Below, in pieces: positions 52,561-63,542 of a stretch of DNA of 64,000 bases. Positions within the stretch are counted from its first letter, which is position 1. Each line of letters begins with the position of its first letter. The stretch is from Zea mays (Eukaryota > Streptophyta > Magnoliopsida > Poales > Poaceae). The translations under genes were made by a program, and so were the position numbers. The stretch lies in contig NC_050101.1 in NCBI RefSeq assembly GCF_902167145.1, positions 179,796,428-179,860,427 on the forward strand. Reading direction: 5' to 3'. The notes under the pieces were generated by a model, which saw only the letters and a list, made by a program, of their open reading frames with translations, was not told the DNA's origin and searched no databases.

Positions 52561-54241
52561 ATTCTACTATTGATCTACTTATGATGATTAAATATGGAAC
52601 ACGACTTTATCCTATGCTTAGCTCAATTGCCAAATTAATTCTGTTCTGTTTAGATGAGTACGCTAATTTATAATCGTGTGACGTGATCTCTCTTTGATTG
52701 TAGCCTCGACCGTTACTTTCTCTTTCCCGCTTAGTCATAGGTGTGAGCCCGGCGTCGAACGTCTGTTTTTTACATTATATTGTATGGTGTACTGTCCTTT
52801 TATATTAAATTTGTGGAATGGATGTTTGAACTCGTATAGATAACGGTCAGTTGGTAGAGTCCGAAGGAGTTGCAGGTGAAGACCCTGAGCAGCAGCTGGT
52901 TGGTGAAGACAAGTGTCCCTTGACCCACCTATGTCCTACTCATTCTTATAATTCACTCCTCGCATTTACACAGTTTATACCTAAGGATTGACTAGCTTTT
53001 GTTTATCTTGTCCTTATTTACCTATTCTGGTTGGGTTATTTTGGTTTAGCTATATGCTAGTGCTTCACATTAATTAATGAACATGATGAGATTATCTATG
53101 ATACGTTGTTTTCCCTTTTGATTATAGTGATGATACTGTGACATTTAAGGGAACTCGAGCTGTTTCTCGAGTGTCTCTCCGTAAGGACTGGTTCGTTGGA
53201 TAACCGCCCGGGAAAACAGTGCAACCATGAGGGTGGAATGGGATGCCCTTAGCTGAATAATTAGAGGAACTGAGGTGTAGTTCGCTTCGCCATCGTGCCG
53301 TCAATGTTGCTCGGTGTATGCGGCTCGCTCTGCCAAGGTTGGTTTGCCCCTTGGGGAGGAGTGCGGTACATTTAGGAAACCTAACGGGCGGCTACAACCT
53401 CAGGGAATCTTTGTAAAGGCTATGTAGTGAAACTCTGCCTATTCACCTTGGTAGTGTTTAAGGGTTTGATCGGACCGAGGCAAGAGGGAATCACGGCTTG
53501 TGGGTAAAGTGCGCAACCTCTGCAGAGTGTTATGAAACTAATATATCAGCCGTGCTCGCGGTTATGAGTGGCCAAGAGAGCTCCATTGATTAAAGATACT
53601 TGATTAGAGATACTTGATCAGAGATATTTGGTTTACAGGTGGTGATGAGGATGATGGTTTTGGTTATGACTATGGTAAAGGTAAGTGGTATTCTTTCCGT
53701 TTGGAAAGGGTACATTGGGCTAATAACTTGGGTTAATGTTAAAACTGGCTTTCTACAAGTAATAATAACCTGACCAACTAAAAGCAACTGCTTGACTTAA
53801 CCCCATATAAACTAGTCCACTTCAGCCAAACGGGACATATTGCTGAGTATGTTGATGTGTACTCACCCTTGCTTTACACACCAACCCCCCAGGTTGTCCG
53901 CATTGCAACCACTGCTCGGGTGAAGATGAAGTCGTGGAGGAGGACTTCTAGGAGTTCCAAGAGTACGATGAGTTCTAGGCATGGGTTAGCGGCAAACCCC
54001 AGTCGGCTGCCTGTGAAGGCCGTGTGTATCTACGTTTCTTTTCCGCACTTTGATAATTGTTAAAGATTATGTGGATGTCTCAGACATCATGATGTAATCG
54101 ACTATTATACCTTCTTTTTTACTATTAATTGAGCATTGTGTGATGATGTCCAGTTATATAACTGCTGTCTACGTGAATTGCTGATCCTGGCACGTACATG
54201 GTTTGCATTCGGTTTGCCTTCTAAAACTGGGTGTGACATAG

Positions 54242-54254
54242 GTGGTATCAAAGG
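54242..54254 (+). other. Element 5 primer-binding site
   Basis: TGGTATCAAAGGC, three bases after the 5' LTR, resembles the tRNA-iMet site TGGTATCAGAGC with changes. Confidence 0.6.
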
Positions 54255-54493
54255 CGTGTTGACTGTAAGACCGCTAACCTAGAGTAGAATGGTTGTTCTA
54301 AGGACTATAGACCCCTATTATCACCTTGACTTTGGTATCCCTTCAAAAGTTGGTCATATTGACTAAACCTATGTTCTACTATATATTATACCTTGCTGAA
54401 AAAATTGTTTTATTCTAATTCCTATTTTTTATGGTTTACTTGCTGGTCATATTAGCTCTGCTCTCACTCTTATGCTTACGGTGTCTTTTGTAG

Positions 54494-55512
54494 ATGGCTC
54501 GTCTTAGACACACTGCACGGAAGTCAGTCATTCCTTTCTTGCCTTCTCGTCTCGTGGAGCGTCCGCTTCGCCGTCCGGTGGCTGGTCAGTCTAGCCATTT
54601 GGAGAGGCTGCACCACCGCTTGCACGAGGAGCAGGAGCATCGGCGATAGGAGCTGGAGCAGCAGGGCTCTTCTTTCTCGCTTCAGCAGAAGATAGAGTCT
54701 GTGAGGAGCTGCTCCCCTGTGCCCCCGCTGGAGGCGCCCCCTGCACCACCACTGGGCGTTCCGGCCACTAGAGTAGCTCTTGGAGGAGACCCCAACGACG
54801 GAGGTGAAGACAGCAGCTCGAGCCACAGCACCGACCTTTCAGAGGAGCAGGAGCCGGAGGGAAGGGTTGCTCGGCCCATCAGTCGTGACGTCGCTCGCGG
54901 GTGTCACTTTCACGATGCGCTCGACACCTTGCTACACCAGGCACTTGACCGGCGTACCTGGTCCATCGAGTATTGTTGTGTTGTCTTCTAGCATAGTCGT
55001 GGGGTTTACCCGGACCGCTGGGAGGCAACTTGTTTGGTGCGCCGTCCGGAGAACAGTCTCCGGGGTGTGGAGGTTTGCTCAGAACATTACTCTTTTCTGA
55101 GCGGGACTCAGCTGAGGCGGCCGTGCAAGATGCCGCACGGCGTGCGCTTTCGCACTACTGTTCAGTGTTCGGTGGGGTAGCCGATGGTCTTAACCTGAAG
55201 TATTACCCCCGCTGTCCATCGGGTAGCACAGGTGGCGTGGTTGTCTCACATGTCGGTGAGGACAATCCTAGGTTGAGCAGCACAGTCAACCTAGCTGTCG
55301 TGCTAAACACGGAGCTGGACCATGCATTAGACGAGTTGAGTAGGGCTCGTGCTGAGATCGCCCAGTTGCAGGCTGAGCGCGCGAAGCATCTTCATCTGGA
55401 GGATGGTTCCCCCGCTCTCGTCGGGACTCAGCACCCATACCGCTCACCTCAGCGTGGACACCATGCTTATGGTAACCCCGACTGCAGGACCAAAATAAAT
55501 TTAGAACCATAG
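54494..55512 (+). pseudogene. Extra ORF upstream of gag in element 5, function unknown
   Basis: Starts at ATG 54494 (MARLRHTARKSVIPFLPSRL), continues through an in-frame TAG at 54647 to a stop at 54989. It is then readable in another frame from about 55030 to the stop at 55512 (YCSVFGGVADGLNLKYYPR, VNLAVVLNTELDHALDELSR). The first part is Arg-rich, the middle acidic and Ser-rich, and the end a short coiled coil. It is not Gag, protease or any enzyme I recognise. Upstream ORFs of this kind are seen in some large plant Gypsy elements. This copy is broken, so any function is lost. Confidence 0.6.
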
Positions 55513-55917
55513 ATCGTTAGTGTCGTACCTTGTAATTAATGCTAAAAATATATAGAAGTTATAGTCTTAGCATTAGCCTTACTCTTAGTTAGTCTTAGTT
55601 AGACAGGGTAGTTTGCTTATCCTGTGCTTTTTATGTTTGTCATGATGAAATATGATGGATTTGGATCTTTGTAATGATTGTCGCCAGGGTGTGGGTATCC
55701 CCTACACTTTGGTTTACTTATTAAATGTTAATAAAATTAGTTATCTAGTTGGGAAGACCTTTTATTCTACTTTCCTCTTTATCTGAGAAGTTGCGTTTGT
55801 CTGTGTTGGAAATTAGTGAAGATGTTCGTCTGTTCAGAATTGTGGAAGGATTCTATACTCTTTTCTTATGCTACAAGGTTTGCAAGATCAGTTCTGATGT
55901 GTGATTGCATTCTGCAG
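55513..55917 (+). other. Element 5 spacer between the extra ORF and gag
   Basis: A+T-rich, with no coding sequence seen. A TTCTGCAG immediately precedes the gag ATG at 55918 and could be a splice acceptor for a subgenomic gag transcript. Confidence 0.4.
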
Positions 55918-57306
55918 ATGTCAGAAAACAGGCGCAGAGGAGGAAGGCGTGCTCAGCAGGAGCAGGCAGCCCCGCAGTAAGAGGCACCCCAGCAGCAGCT
56001 GCCACCCCCGCCCCCGATGACCATAGAGCAGATGTTCCTAATGCAGACTCAGACAGTTCAAGCCATCGGTCAGACTCTGGCCGCTATTTAGCAGCATCAG
56101 TCCCCACCTCAGCCTTAGATGCCTCAGATGCCCAGAGACAAGCGTGCTAAATTCATGAGAGGTCATCCCCTAGTGTTCGCTCACTCTTCTGACCCCATGG
56201 ATGCTGAAGATTGGTTGCGTACCGTGGAGCGAGAGTTGCACACCGCTCAGTGCGACGACAGGGAGAAAGTTCTGTATGGTCCCCGTCTGTTGAAAGGAGC
56301 AGCTCAGTCTTGGTGGGAGTCCTACCTCGCCACCCATGCCAACCCTGACACTATCACCTGGGAGGAATTTAGAGATAATTTCCGTCAGTACCATGTTCCC
56401 GCAGGTCTGATGACAGTGAAGAAGGAGGAGTTCCTGGCGCTCAAGCAAAGGCCTATGTCTGTCAGTAAGTACCGAGACAAGTTTCTGCAGCTGTCCCGCT
56501 ATGCTCCTGAAGATGTCAACATAGATGCCAAGAGACAGTATCGTTTCTTGAGAGGCTTAGTCGATCCCTTGCACTACCAGTTGATGAATCATACCTTCCC
56601 CACATTTCAGCACCTGATCGACAGAGCGATCATGACAGAGAAGAAGCACAAGGAGATGGAGGATCGCAAGCGCAAGATCAGTGGACCTCAACCTAGAAGC
56701 AACAATCGCCCCCGTTTCTCAGGCAACCCACCTCAGCAGTTCAAGCAGAATCAGCGTCCCCCTTAGCAGCAGTTTCAGAAGCAGTACCCTCAGCACCAGC
56801 AGCAGAATCGCCAAAACAATCAGTCAGGAGGAAGTCAGTTCTAGAGGCAGAATCAGCAGGCACCTCGCCTCCCCGCCCCAGCAACCAACCAGAGCAGTCA
56901 AGCAGCCCTAGTTCAAGGCAGAAGTAGAGCATATTTCCTTTGTGGAGAGCAAGGCCATTGGGTGATGCAATGTCCAAAGAAGGTAGCCCAGTAGCAGTCA
57001 GGCCCTAGTGTCCTAGCGAAGTAGAATGTGCCCCAGCCTGGAGCAGGCAACCGCTCCTAGACGCGCTGTAACCATGGGAGACTGAACCACTTAGAGGCTG
57101 AAGCAGTTTAGGAAACACTCGACATGACAATAGGTATGTTTCTAGTCGACTCCCATATTGCAGAAGTGTTATTTGATACTGGAGCAACACATTCATTCAT
57201 TACTGCATCATGGGTAGAAGCACATAATCTTCCAATCACTACCATGTCAACCCCATTCAAATTGACTCAGCCGGTGGTAGAATTCGAGCCGATAGCATTT
57301 GCTTGA
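55918..57306 (+). pseudogene. Gag-protease of element 5, nine in-frame stops
   Basis: One continuous frame from ATG 55918 covers the Gag domain (HPLVFAHSSDPMDAEDWLRT, AAQSWWESYL, ALKQRPMSVSKYRDKFLQL), a Gln-rich linker, the zinc knuckle at ~56925-56980 and the aspartic protease (HIAEVLFDTGATHSFI, ~57150-57215). It is interrupted by TAA 55978 and TAG 56089, 56116, 56764, 56842, 56992, 57022, 57058 and 57109 without loss of frame. Most lie among Gln codons, so CAG to TAG is the simplest cause. The knuckle reads YFLCGEQGHWVMQC: its first Cys position is Tyr, a G-to-A change. The product would have been particle protein and its processing enzyme. Confidence 0.88.
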
Positions 57307-58776
57307 ATGTAAGTGTGGAAATAAGGGGGATAGCGTTTCCCGCTAATCTCATAGTAATGGGTACTCAGGGAATAGATGTCATCCTAGGGATGAATTGGCT
57401 AGATAAGTACCAAGCAATTATCAGTTGTGATAAAAGGACAATTAAGTTGGTGTCTCCACTAAGAGAAGAAGTGGTAGCTGAGTTAGTCTCACCCGAGCCA
57501 AGGAAAGGGAGTTGTTATCAGATGGCTATTGATAGCAAGGAGCCAGATTCACTCGAGATTATCAAGGTTGTGTCTGAATTCCCAGATGTGTTCCCGGAAG
57601 ACTTACCAGGCATGCCACCTGAGCGGAAAGTTGAGTTTGCTATAGAGCTTCTTCCTGGAACCGCTCCCATCTTTAAGAGAGCTTACAGGGTATCTGGACT
57701 AGAGTTGGTTGAACTTAAGAAGCAGATCGATGAGCTGTCAGAGAAAGGTTATATAAGGCCAAGCACCTCACCTTGGGCCACCCCTGTCCTATTCGGGTGG
57801 AGAAGAAGGATGGCACCAGAAGGATGTGTATCGATTATCGAGCTCTGAATGAAGTCACAATCAAGAACAAGTACCCCTTGCCTAGAATAGAAGATTTGTT
57901 CGACCAGTTGAGAGGAGCCAGCGTGTTTTCAAAGATAGATCTGAGGTCAGGTTATCACCAGCTTAGGATTTGACCTTCAGACATTCCGAGACGACATTCA
58001 TTACCAAGTATGGGTTGTATGAGTTCACTGTTATGTCTTTTGGCCTAATGAATGCACCAGCCTTTTTCATGAATCTGATGAACAGTGTATTCATGGATTA
58101 TCTTGACAAGTTTGTGGTAGTATTTATTGATGATATTCTTATATATTCTCAAAGTGAGAAAGAACATGTGAATCATTTGAAGATGGTATTGCAGAGATTG
58201 CGAGAGCACCAGTTGTATGCAAAGTTGAGTAAGTGCGAGTTCTGGATCAATGAAGTCATGTTCTTGGGTCACGTAATAAACAAAGATGGATTAGCTATGG
58301 ATCTGAAGAAAGTGGCAGACATTCTGAACTAGAAAGCGCCAACAGATGCCCGAGGAATCAAGAGCTTCATTGGAATGGCCGGATATTATCAGTGGTTCAT
58401 TGGAGGGTTCTCGAAGATTGTGAAACCGATGACAGCTTTGCTAGCCAACAAAGTTGAGTTCAAGTGGACCCAGAAATGCCAAGAAGCCTTTGAAACGCTG
58501 AAAGAGAAGTTGACTACAGCACATGTCTTAGTCTTGCCTGATGTACACAAGCCCTTCTCAGTGTATTGCGACGCTTGTTACACTGGTTTGGGATGCGTGT
58601 TGATGCAAGAGGGAAGAGTTGTAGCTTACTCGTCCCGACAACTAAAGGTTCATGAGAAGAGTTACCCAATCCATGACCTAGAGTTGGCAACAACGGTTCA
58701 TGCACTGAAGACATGGAGACACTATCTGTATGGACAGAAGTGTGATGTCTACATAGACCATAAGAGTCTGAAGTAA
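57303..58776 (+). pseudogene. RT and RNase H of element 5, broken
   Basis: After a frameshift at ~57303 the retropepsin end and RT N-terminus follow ([54 protein letters not shown]). A second shift lies near 57790. The RT core then reads [20 protein letters not shown] and [10 protein letters not shown], the catalytic Asp pair at ~58130. Stops occur at 57971 and 58330. RNase H (58375-58776) has [18 protein letters not shown] and [19 protein letters not shown], and ends at a TAA. A Thr replaces the usual Ser-Lys stretch after CDAC, which is not critical. It would copy RNA to DNA and remove the template. Confidence 0.88.
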
Positions 58777-60465
58777 ATATTCACTCAGTCGGAGCTGAAT
58801 ATGAGACAACAAAGATGGTTAGAGTTGATCAAAGACTATGAATTGGAGATTCATTACCATCCAGGCAAAGCGAACGTAGTGGCAGATGCTTTAAGCAGGA
58901 AAAGTCAGGTGAATATGATGGTCGCTCATCCGATGCCTTATGAGTTGGCTAAAGAGTTTGATAGGTTGAGCCTCAGATTTCTGAACAGCATGCGAGGAGT
59001 AACAATTGAGCTAGAGCCCACTTTAGAGCAGGAAATCAAAGAAGCACAGAAGAATGATGAGAAGATCAATGAAATCCGACAACTAATTCTAGAAGGAAGA
59101 GGCAAAGACTTTCGAGAGGATGCAGAAGGTGTGATATGGTTCAATGACCGTTTGTGTGTTCCCAATGTCCAATCCATTCGGGAGTTGATCCTCAAGGAGG
59201 CTCATGAGACAACTTATTCTATACACCCTGGAAGTGAGAAGATGTATCAGGATCTGAAGAAGAAATTCTGGTGGTACGGAATGAAAAAGGAGATCGCAGA
59301 GCGTGTGGCTATATGTGACAGTTGTCAAAGGATCAAGGCAGAGCATCAGATGCCAGCTGGATTATTGCAACCGTCGCGAATTCCTCAGTGGAAATGGGAT
59401 GAAATCGGGATGGACTTCATAGTCGGATTGCCTCACACCCGAGCCAGCTACGATTCCATTTGGGTAGTGGTGGACCGCTTAACCAAGTCATCCCACTTCA
59501 TACCTGTGAAGACTAACTACAGCAGTGCAGTGTTGGCAGAGTTGTACATGTCTCGGATTGTTTGTCTTCATGGTGTACCAAAGAAGATAGTGTCAGACAG
59601 AGGAACGCAGTTCACCTCTCATTTCTGGTAGTAGTTGCATGGAACCTTGGGTACACATCTAAATTTCAGTTCAGCTTATCATCCACAGACCGACGGTCAG
59701 ACTGAAAGAACTAATCAAATCCTTGAAGACATGTTGAGAGCTTGTGTGTTGCAAGATCAGTCCGGATGGAACAAGAGATTGCCTTATGCAGAATTCTCCT
59801 ATAACAACAGTTACCAGGCCAGCTTGAAGATGTCACCATTTCAGGCGCTTTATGGAAGGAGTTGTAGAACTCCGTTGCAATGGGATCAGCCTGGAGAAAA
59901 GCAAGTGTTTAGGCCAGACATTTTACTCGAAGCTGAAGAGAACATCAAGATGGTTCGAGAGAACCTGAAGATAGCGCAGTCAAGGCAGCGAAGTTATGCA
60001 GACACAAGAAGGAGAGAGCTGAGTTTTGAAGTCGGAGATTTTGTCTACCTGAAAGTATCGCCGATCAGAGGAGTCAGAAGATTCGGAGTCAAAGGCAAGC
60101 TAGCACCTCGATATGTTGGTCTGTATCAGATTCTCGCAAAGCGTGGAGAAGTGGCCTATAAGCTCAGTCTGCTAGAAGGTTTGTCCGTAGTGCATGATGT
60201 CTTTCATGTGTCTCAGTTGAAGAAGTGTCTGCGTGTGCCAGAAGAGCAGTTGCAGTGGAAGGTCTGGAGGTCCAGGAGGACTTGACCTACATAGAGAAGC
60301 CAGCATAGATTCTTGAGACTGTAGACAGGGTCACCTGAAGGAAAACTATCAGAATGTGCAAAGTCAGATGGGATCACCACTCTGAGGAAGAAGCAACCTG
60401 GGAGCGTGAGCATGATCTGATGGCTAAATATCCTGAACTCTTTGCTAGCCAACCTTGAATCTCGA
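58777..60465 (+). pseudogene. Integrase and chromodomain-like tail of element 5, broken
   Basis: Continues RNase H end and integrase from 58801 (HPGKANVVADALSRKSQ). Zinc finger: ETTYSIHPGSEKMYQ and CDSCQRIKAEHQ. Catalytic core: DEIGMDFIVGLP, IVSDRGTQFTSHFW, then two TAG codons at 59629-59634, and AYHPQTDGQTERTNQ with the Glu. The GPF/Y-like tail VYLKVSPIRGVRRFG and VFHVSQLKKCLR follows. After stops at ~60283 and ~60307 the final piece IRMCKVRWDHHSEEEATWER resembles the C-terminal chromodomain-like module of Tekay/Del elements, thought to target heterochromatin. All parts are recognisable but no full protein can be made. Confidence 0.85.
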
Positions 60466-60478
60466 GGGTGAGATTCTT

Positions 60479-60494
60479 TTAAGGGGGATAGGTT
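60479..60494 (+). other. Element 5 polypurine tract
   Basis: TTAAGGGGGATAGGTT abuts the 3' LTR. Confidence 0.7.
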
Positions 60495-63400
60495 TGTAAC
60501 GTCCTGAATTTAGGGGTAGAATTTTTTCTTCCTTTTTACTCACCAAATTCAGGCATTACTATCTTTTCTCTTTCGTTTCGCTCCTTCTTCCCAATTTCAA
60601 AGCAGTATAGCGACTGGTGTTCGTATTGCGTGTGAACAAAAACCTAAGTTGACATGAGTGATGCATCATGGCGAATCATATTTCTTTGGTCTGATGTCGT
60701 GTTTAATCGCATGTTTTGCCTAGTGTCGTTTTGGATTTCGTTTCGCAATTGGATTCCGATCTATGGCTATGTGTGTCGTGAGTTTTTGCCCCGCGACGCG
60801 ACCCAGCCCGGCTCGACCCGGCCTGGCTCAGCTCGGCCCACTCTGGCCCGTGCGCCCTGGCGCCCCTGCACCTCCCCCCATGCGCGCGCGCCCCCTCCCC
60901 TTACCTCTCTTTCCCTCATTCAATTCTCCTGCGCACAACTCCCTCTCTCCATCTCTCTCTCTTCCCCGTTGTGCCCTATGATTTGGAGACGGTGATCGCC
61001 GGATTTAGACCCTGAGGTGAGCTACCCTCTCCTCTCCCTCTCTCTCTCTCCTCCCCTCCCCCTCCCCTTCCTCCCTCCCCACGTGCGCCCTCCCTGCGTG
61101 ACCCCTGGCGGCCTCCACGTGCGCCCCCTGTGTGCCCCTCCGCGCGCAACCCGTGCACCCCTCGCGGCCTCCCCCGATGGCGCTCCCATGCCCCCCCCCC
61201 CGGCGGCTCCCCTGTGCGCCCCTCCCGCGCCCCCCTGCGGCTCCCTCCGTGCGCGCCCTGCGGCCCCCGGTGGCTCCCTCCGTGCGCGCCCCGCGGTCCC
61301 CGGCGGCTTCCCCGGTGGCGCTCTCGCAGCCCCCCTGGTGGCCTCCCCGTGGCGCCCCTCACGGCCCCCGGTGGCGCCCCAGTCCGGCCCCACGCGGCCC
61401 CCTGCTCAATCCCCGGCGGCGGCCCCTCACGCGCGCCCCTGCGCGGTCTCGCGTGGCCTCGTGTGCCCCCGGCGCGCGCAGCGCGTTCCCGCGTGCGACC
61501 GTAGTTGCGCGACGTTCAACTTTCAGTTTAATCTGTTTTAAATTTAGTTTAGTCGATGTGCTGCGTTGCGCGCTTCGTCACGCGACGATTCATTTTAAAA
61601 TTCATCTTTATTAATGATCTGTGTCGCGCGCTTCGTCGCGCGACGATTCATCTCAGTTTCAGAGTATTTAATGTGTGGCGTCGCGTGTCCAGTTGCGCGA
61701 CGTTTCGTTTTTAAATTCAACTTAGATGACGTATGTCGTCGTGCGTTTTGTCGCGCGACGCTTAACGTTTCTTTATAATTAATGCAAGTGTCTCGTTGCG
61801 CGCTCCGTCGCGTGACAAGTCGTTTATGTCTTAATTCAATTCAAGTGTTGTGTCGCGTGTTTTGCCGCGCGACAATCTTTTTAATTCTACTATTGATCTG
61901 CTTATGATGATTAAATACGGAACACGACTTTATCCTATACTTAGCTCAATTGCCAAATTAATATTGTTATGTTTAGACGAGTACGTTAATTTATAATCGT
62001 GTGACGTGATCTCTCTTCGATCGTAGCCTCGACCGTTACTTTCTCTTTCCCGCTTAGTCGTAGGTGTGAGCCCGGCGTCGAATGCCTATTTTTTACATTC
62101 TATTGTATGGTGTACTGTTCTTTTGTATTAAATTTGTGAAATGGATGTTTGAACTCGTATAGATAACGGTCAGTTGGTGGAGTCCGAAAGAGTTGCAGGT
62201 GAAGACCCTGAGCAGCAGCTGGTTGGTGAAGGCAAGTGTCCCTTGACCCACCTATGTCCTACTCATTCTTATAATTCACTCCCCGCATTTATACAGTTTA
62301 TACCTAAAGATTGACCAGCTTTTGTTTATCTTGTCCTTGTTTACCTATTCTGGTTGGGTTATTTTGGTTTAGCTATATGCTAGTGCTTCATATTAATCAA
62401 TGAACATGATGAGATTATATATGATACGTTGTTTTCCCTTTTGATTATGATGATGATACTGTGACATTTAAGGGAACTCGAGCTGTTTCTCAAGTGTCTC
62501 TCCGTAAGGACTGGTTCGTTGGATGACCGCCTGGGAAAACAGTGCAACCATGAGGGTAGAATGGGACGCCCTTAGCTGAATAATTAGAGGAACTGAGGTG
62601 TAGTTCGCTTCGCCGTCGTGCCGTCAATGGGGCTCGGTGTATGCGGCTCGCTCTGCCAAGGTTGGTTTGCCCCTTGGGGAGGAGTGCAGTACATTTAGGA
62701 AACCTAACGGGCGGCTACAGCCTCAAGGAGTCTTTGTAAAGGCTACATAGTGAAACCCTGCCTATTCACCTTGGTAGTGTTTAAGGGTTTGATCGGCCCG
62801 AGGCAAGAGGGAATCACGGCTTGTGAATAAAGTGTGCAACTTCTGTAGAGTGTTATGAAACTGATATATCAGCCGTGCTCACGGTTATGAGCGGCCAAGG
62901 GAGCTCCATTGATTAGAGATACTTGATTAGAGATACTTGATTAGAGATACTTGATCAGAGATGTTTGGTTTACAGGTGGTGATGAGGATGATGGTTTTGG
63001 TTATGACTATGGTAATGGTAAGTGGTATTCTTTCCGTTTGGAAAGGGTACATTGGGCTAATAACTTGGGCTAATGCTAAAACTTGGCTTTCTATTAGTAA
63101 TAATAACCTGACCAACTAAAAGCAACTGCTTGACTTAACCCCACATAAAGCTAGTTGATGTGTACTCACCCTTGCTTTACACACCAACCCCCCTAGGTTG
63201 TCCACGTTGCAACCATTGCTCAGGTGAAGATGAAGTCGTGGAGGAGGACTTCTAGGAGTTCCAAGAGTACGATGAGTTCTAGGCGTGTGTTAGCAGCAAA
63301 CCACCAGTCGGCTGCCTGTGAAGGTCGTGTGTATCTATGTTTCTTTTCCGCACTTTGATAATTGTTAAAGACTATGTGGATGTCTCGGACATCATGATGT

Positions 63401-63542
63401 AATCGACTATTATACCTTCTTTTATACTATTAATTGAGCACTATGTGATGATGTCCAGTTATGTAACTGCTGTGTACGTGAATTGCTGATCCTGGCACGT
63501 ACATGGTTCGCATTCGGTTTGCCTTCTAAAATGGGTGTGACA
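60495..63542 (+). repeat. Element 5 3' LTR
   Basis: 3048 bp, colinear with 51195-54238 but with many substitutions and indels, including a different number of ATTAGAGATACTTG units near 62915-62960 and a shortened segment near 63155. Confidence 0.9.

Larger units (their letters stand above)
51195..54238 (+). repeat. Element 5 5' LTR
   Basis: 3044 bp from TGTAACGTCC to GGGTGTGACA. It has a very C-rich block at ~51480-52200, a TCGCGCGACG repeat block at 52230-52560, and a short ACTTGATTAGAGAT repeat near 53590. Confidence 0.9.
51195..63542 (+). mobile_element. Element 5: Ty3/Gypsy chromovirus (Tekay/Del-like), old
   Basis: 12348 bp, with LTRs 51195-54238 and 60495-63542. The target repeats CTTTT (51190-51194) and CTGTT (63543-63547) differ at one base, and the reading frame of the interrupted integrase supports CTGTT as the original. 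Order: LTR, PBS, extra ORF, gag-protease, RT, RNase H, integrase, chromodomain-like tail, PPT, LTR. Many stops and frameshifts are present, and the LTRs differ at many sites including indels. The ~3 kb LTRs and C-terminal tail suggest the Tekay/Del clade. Confidence 0.88.
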
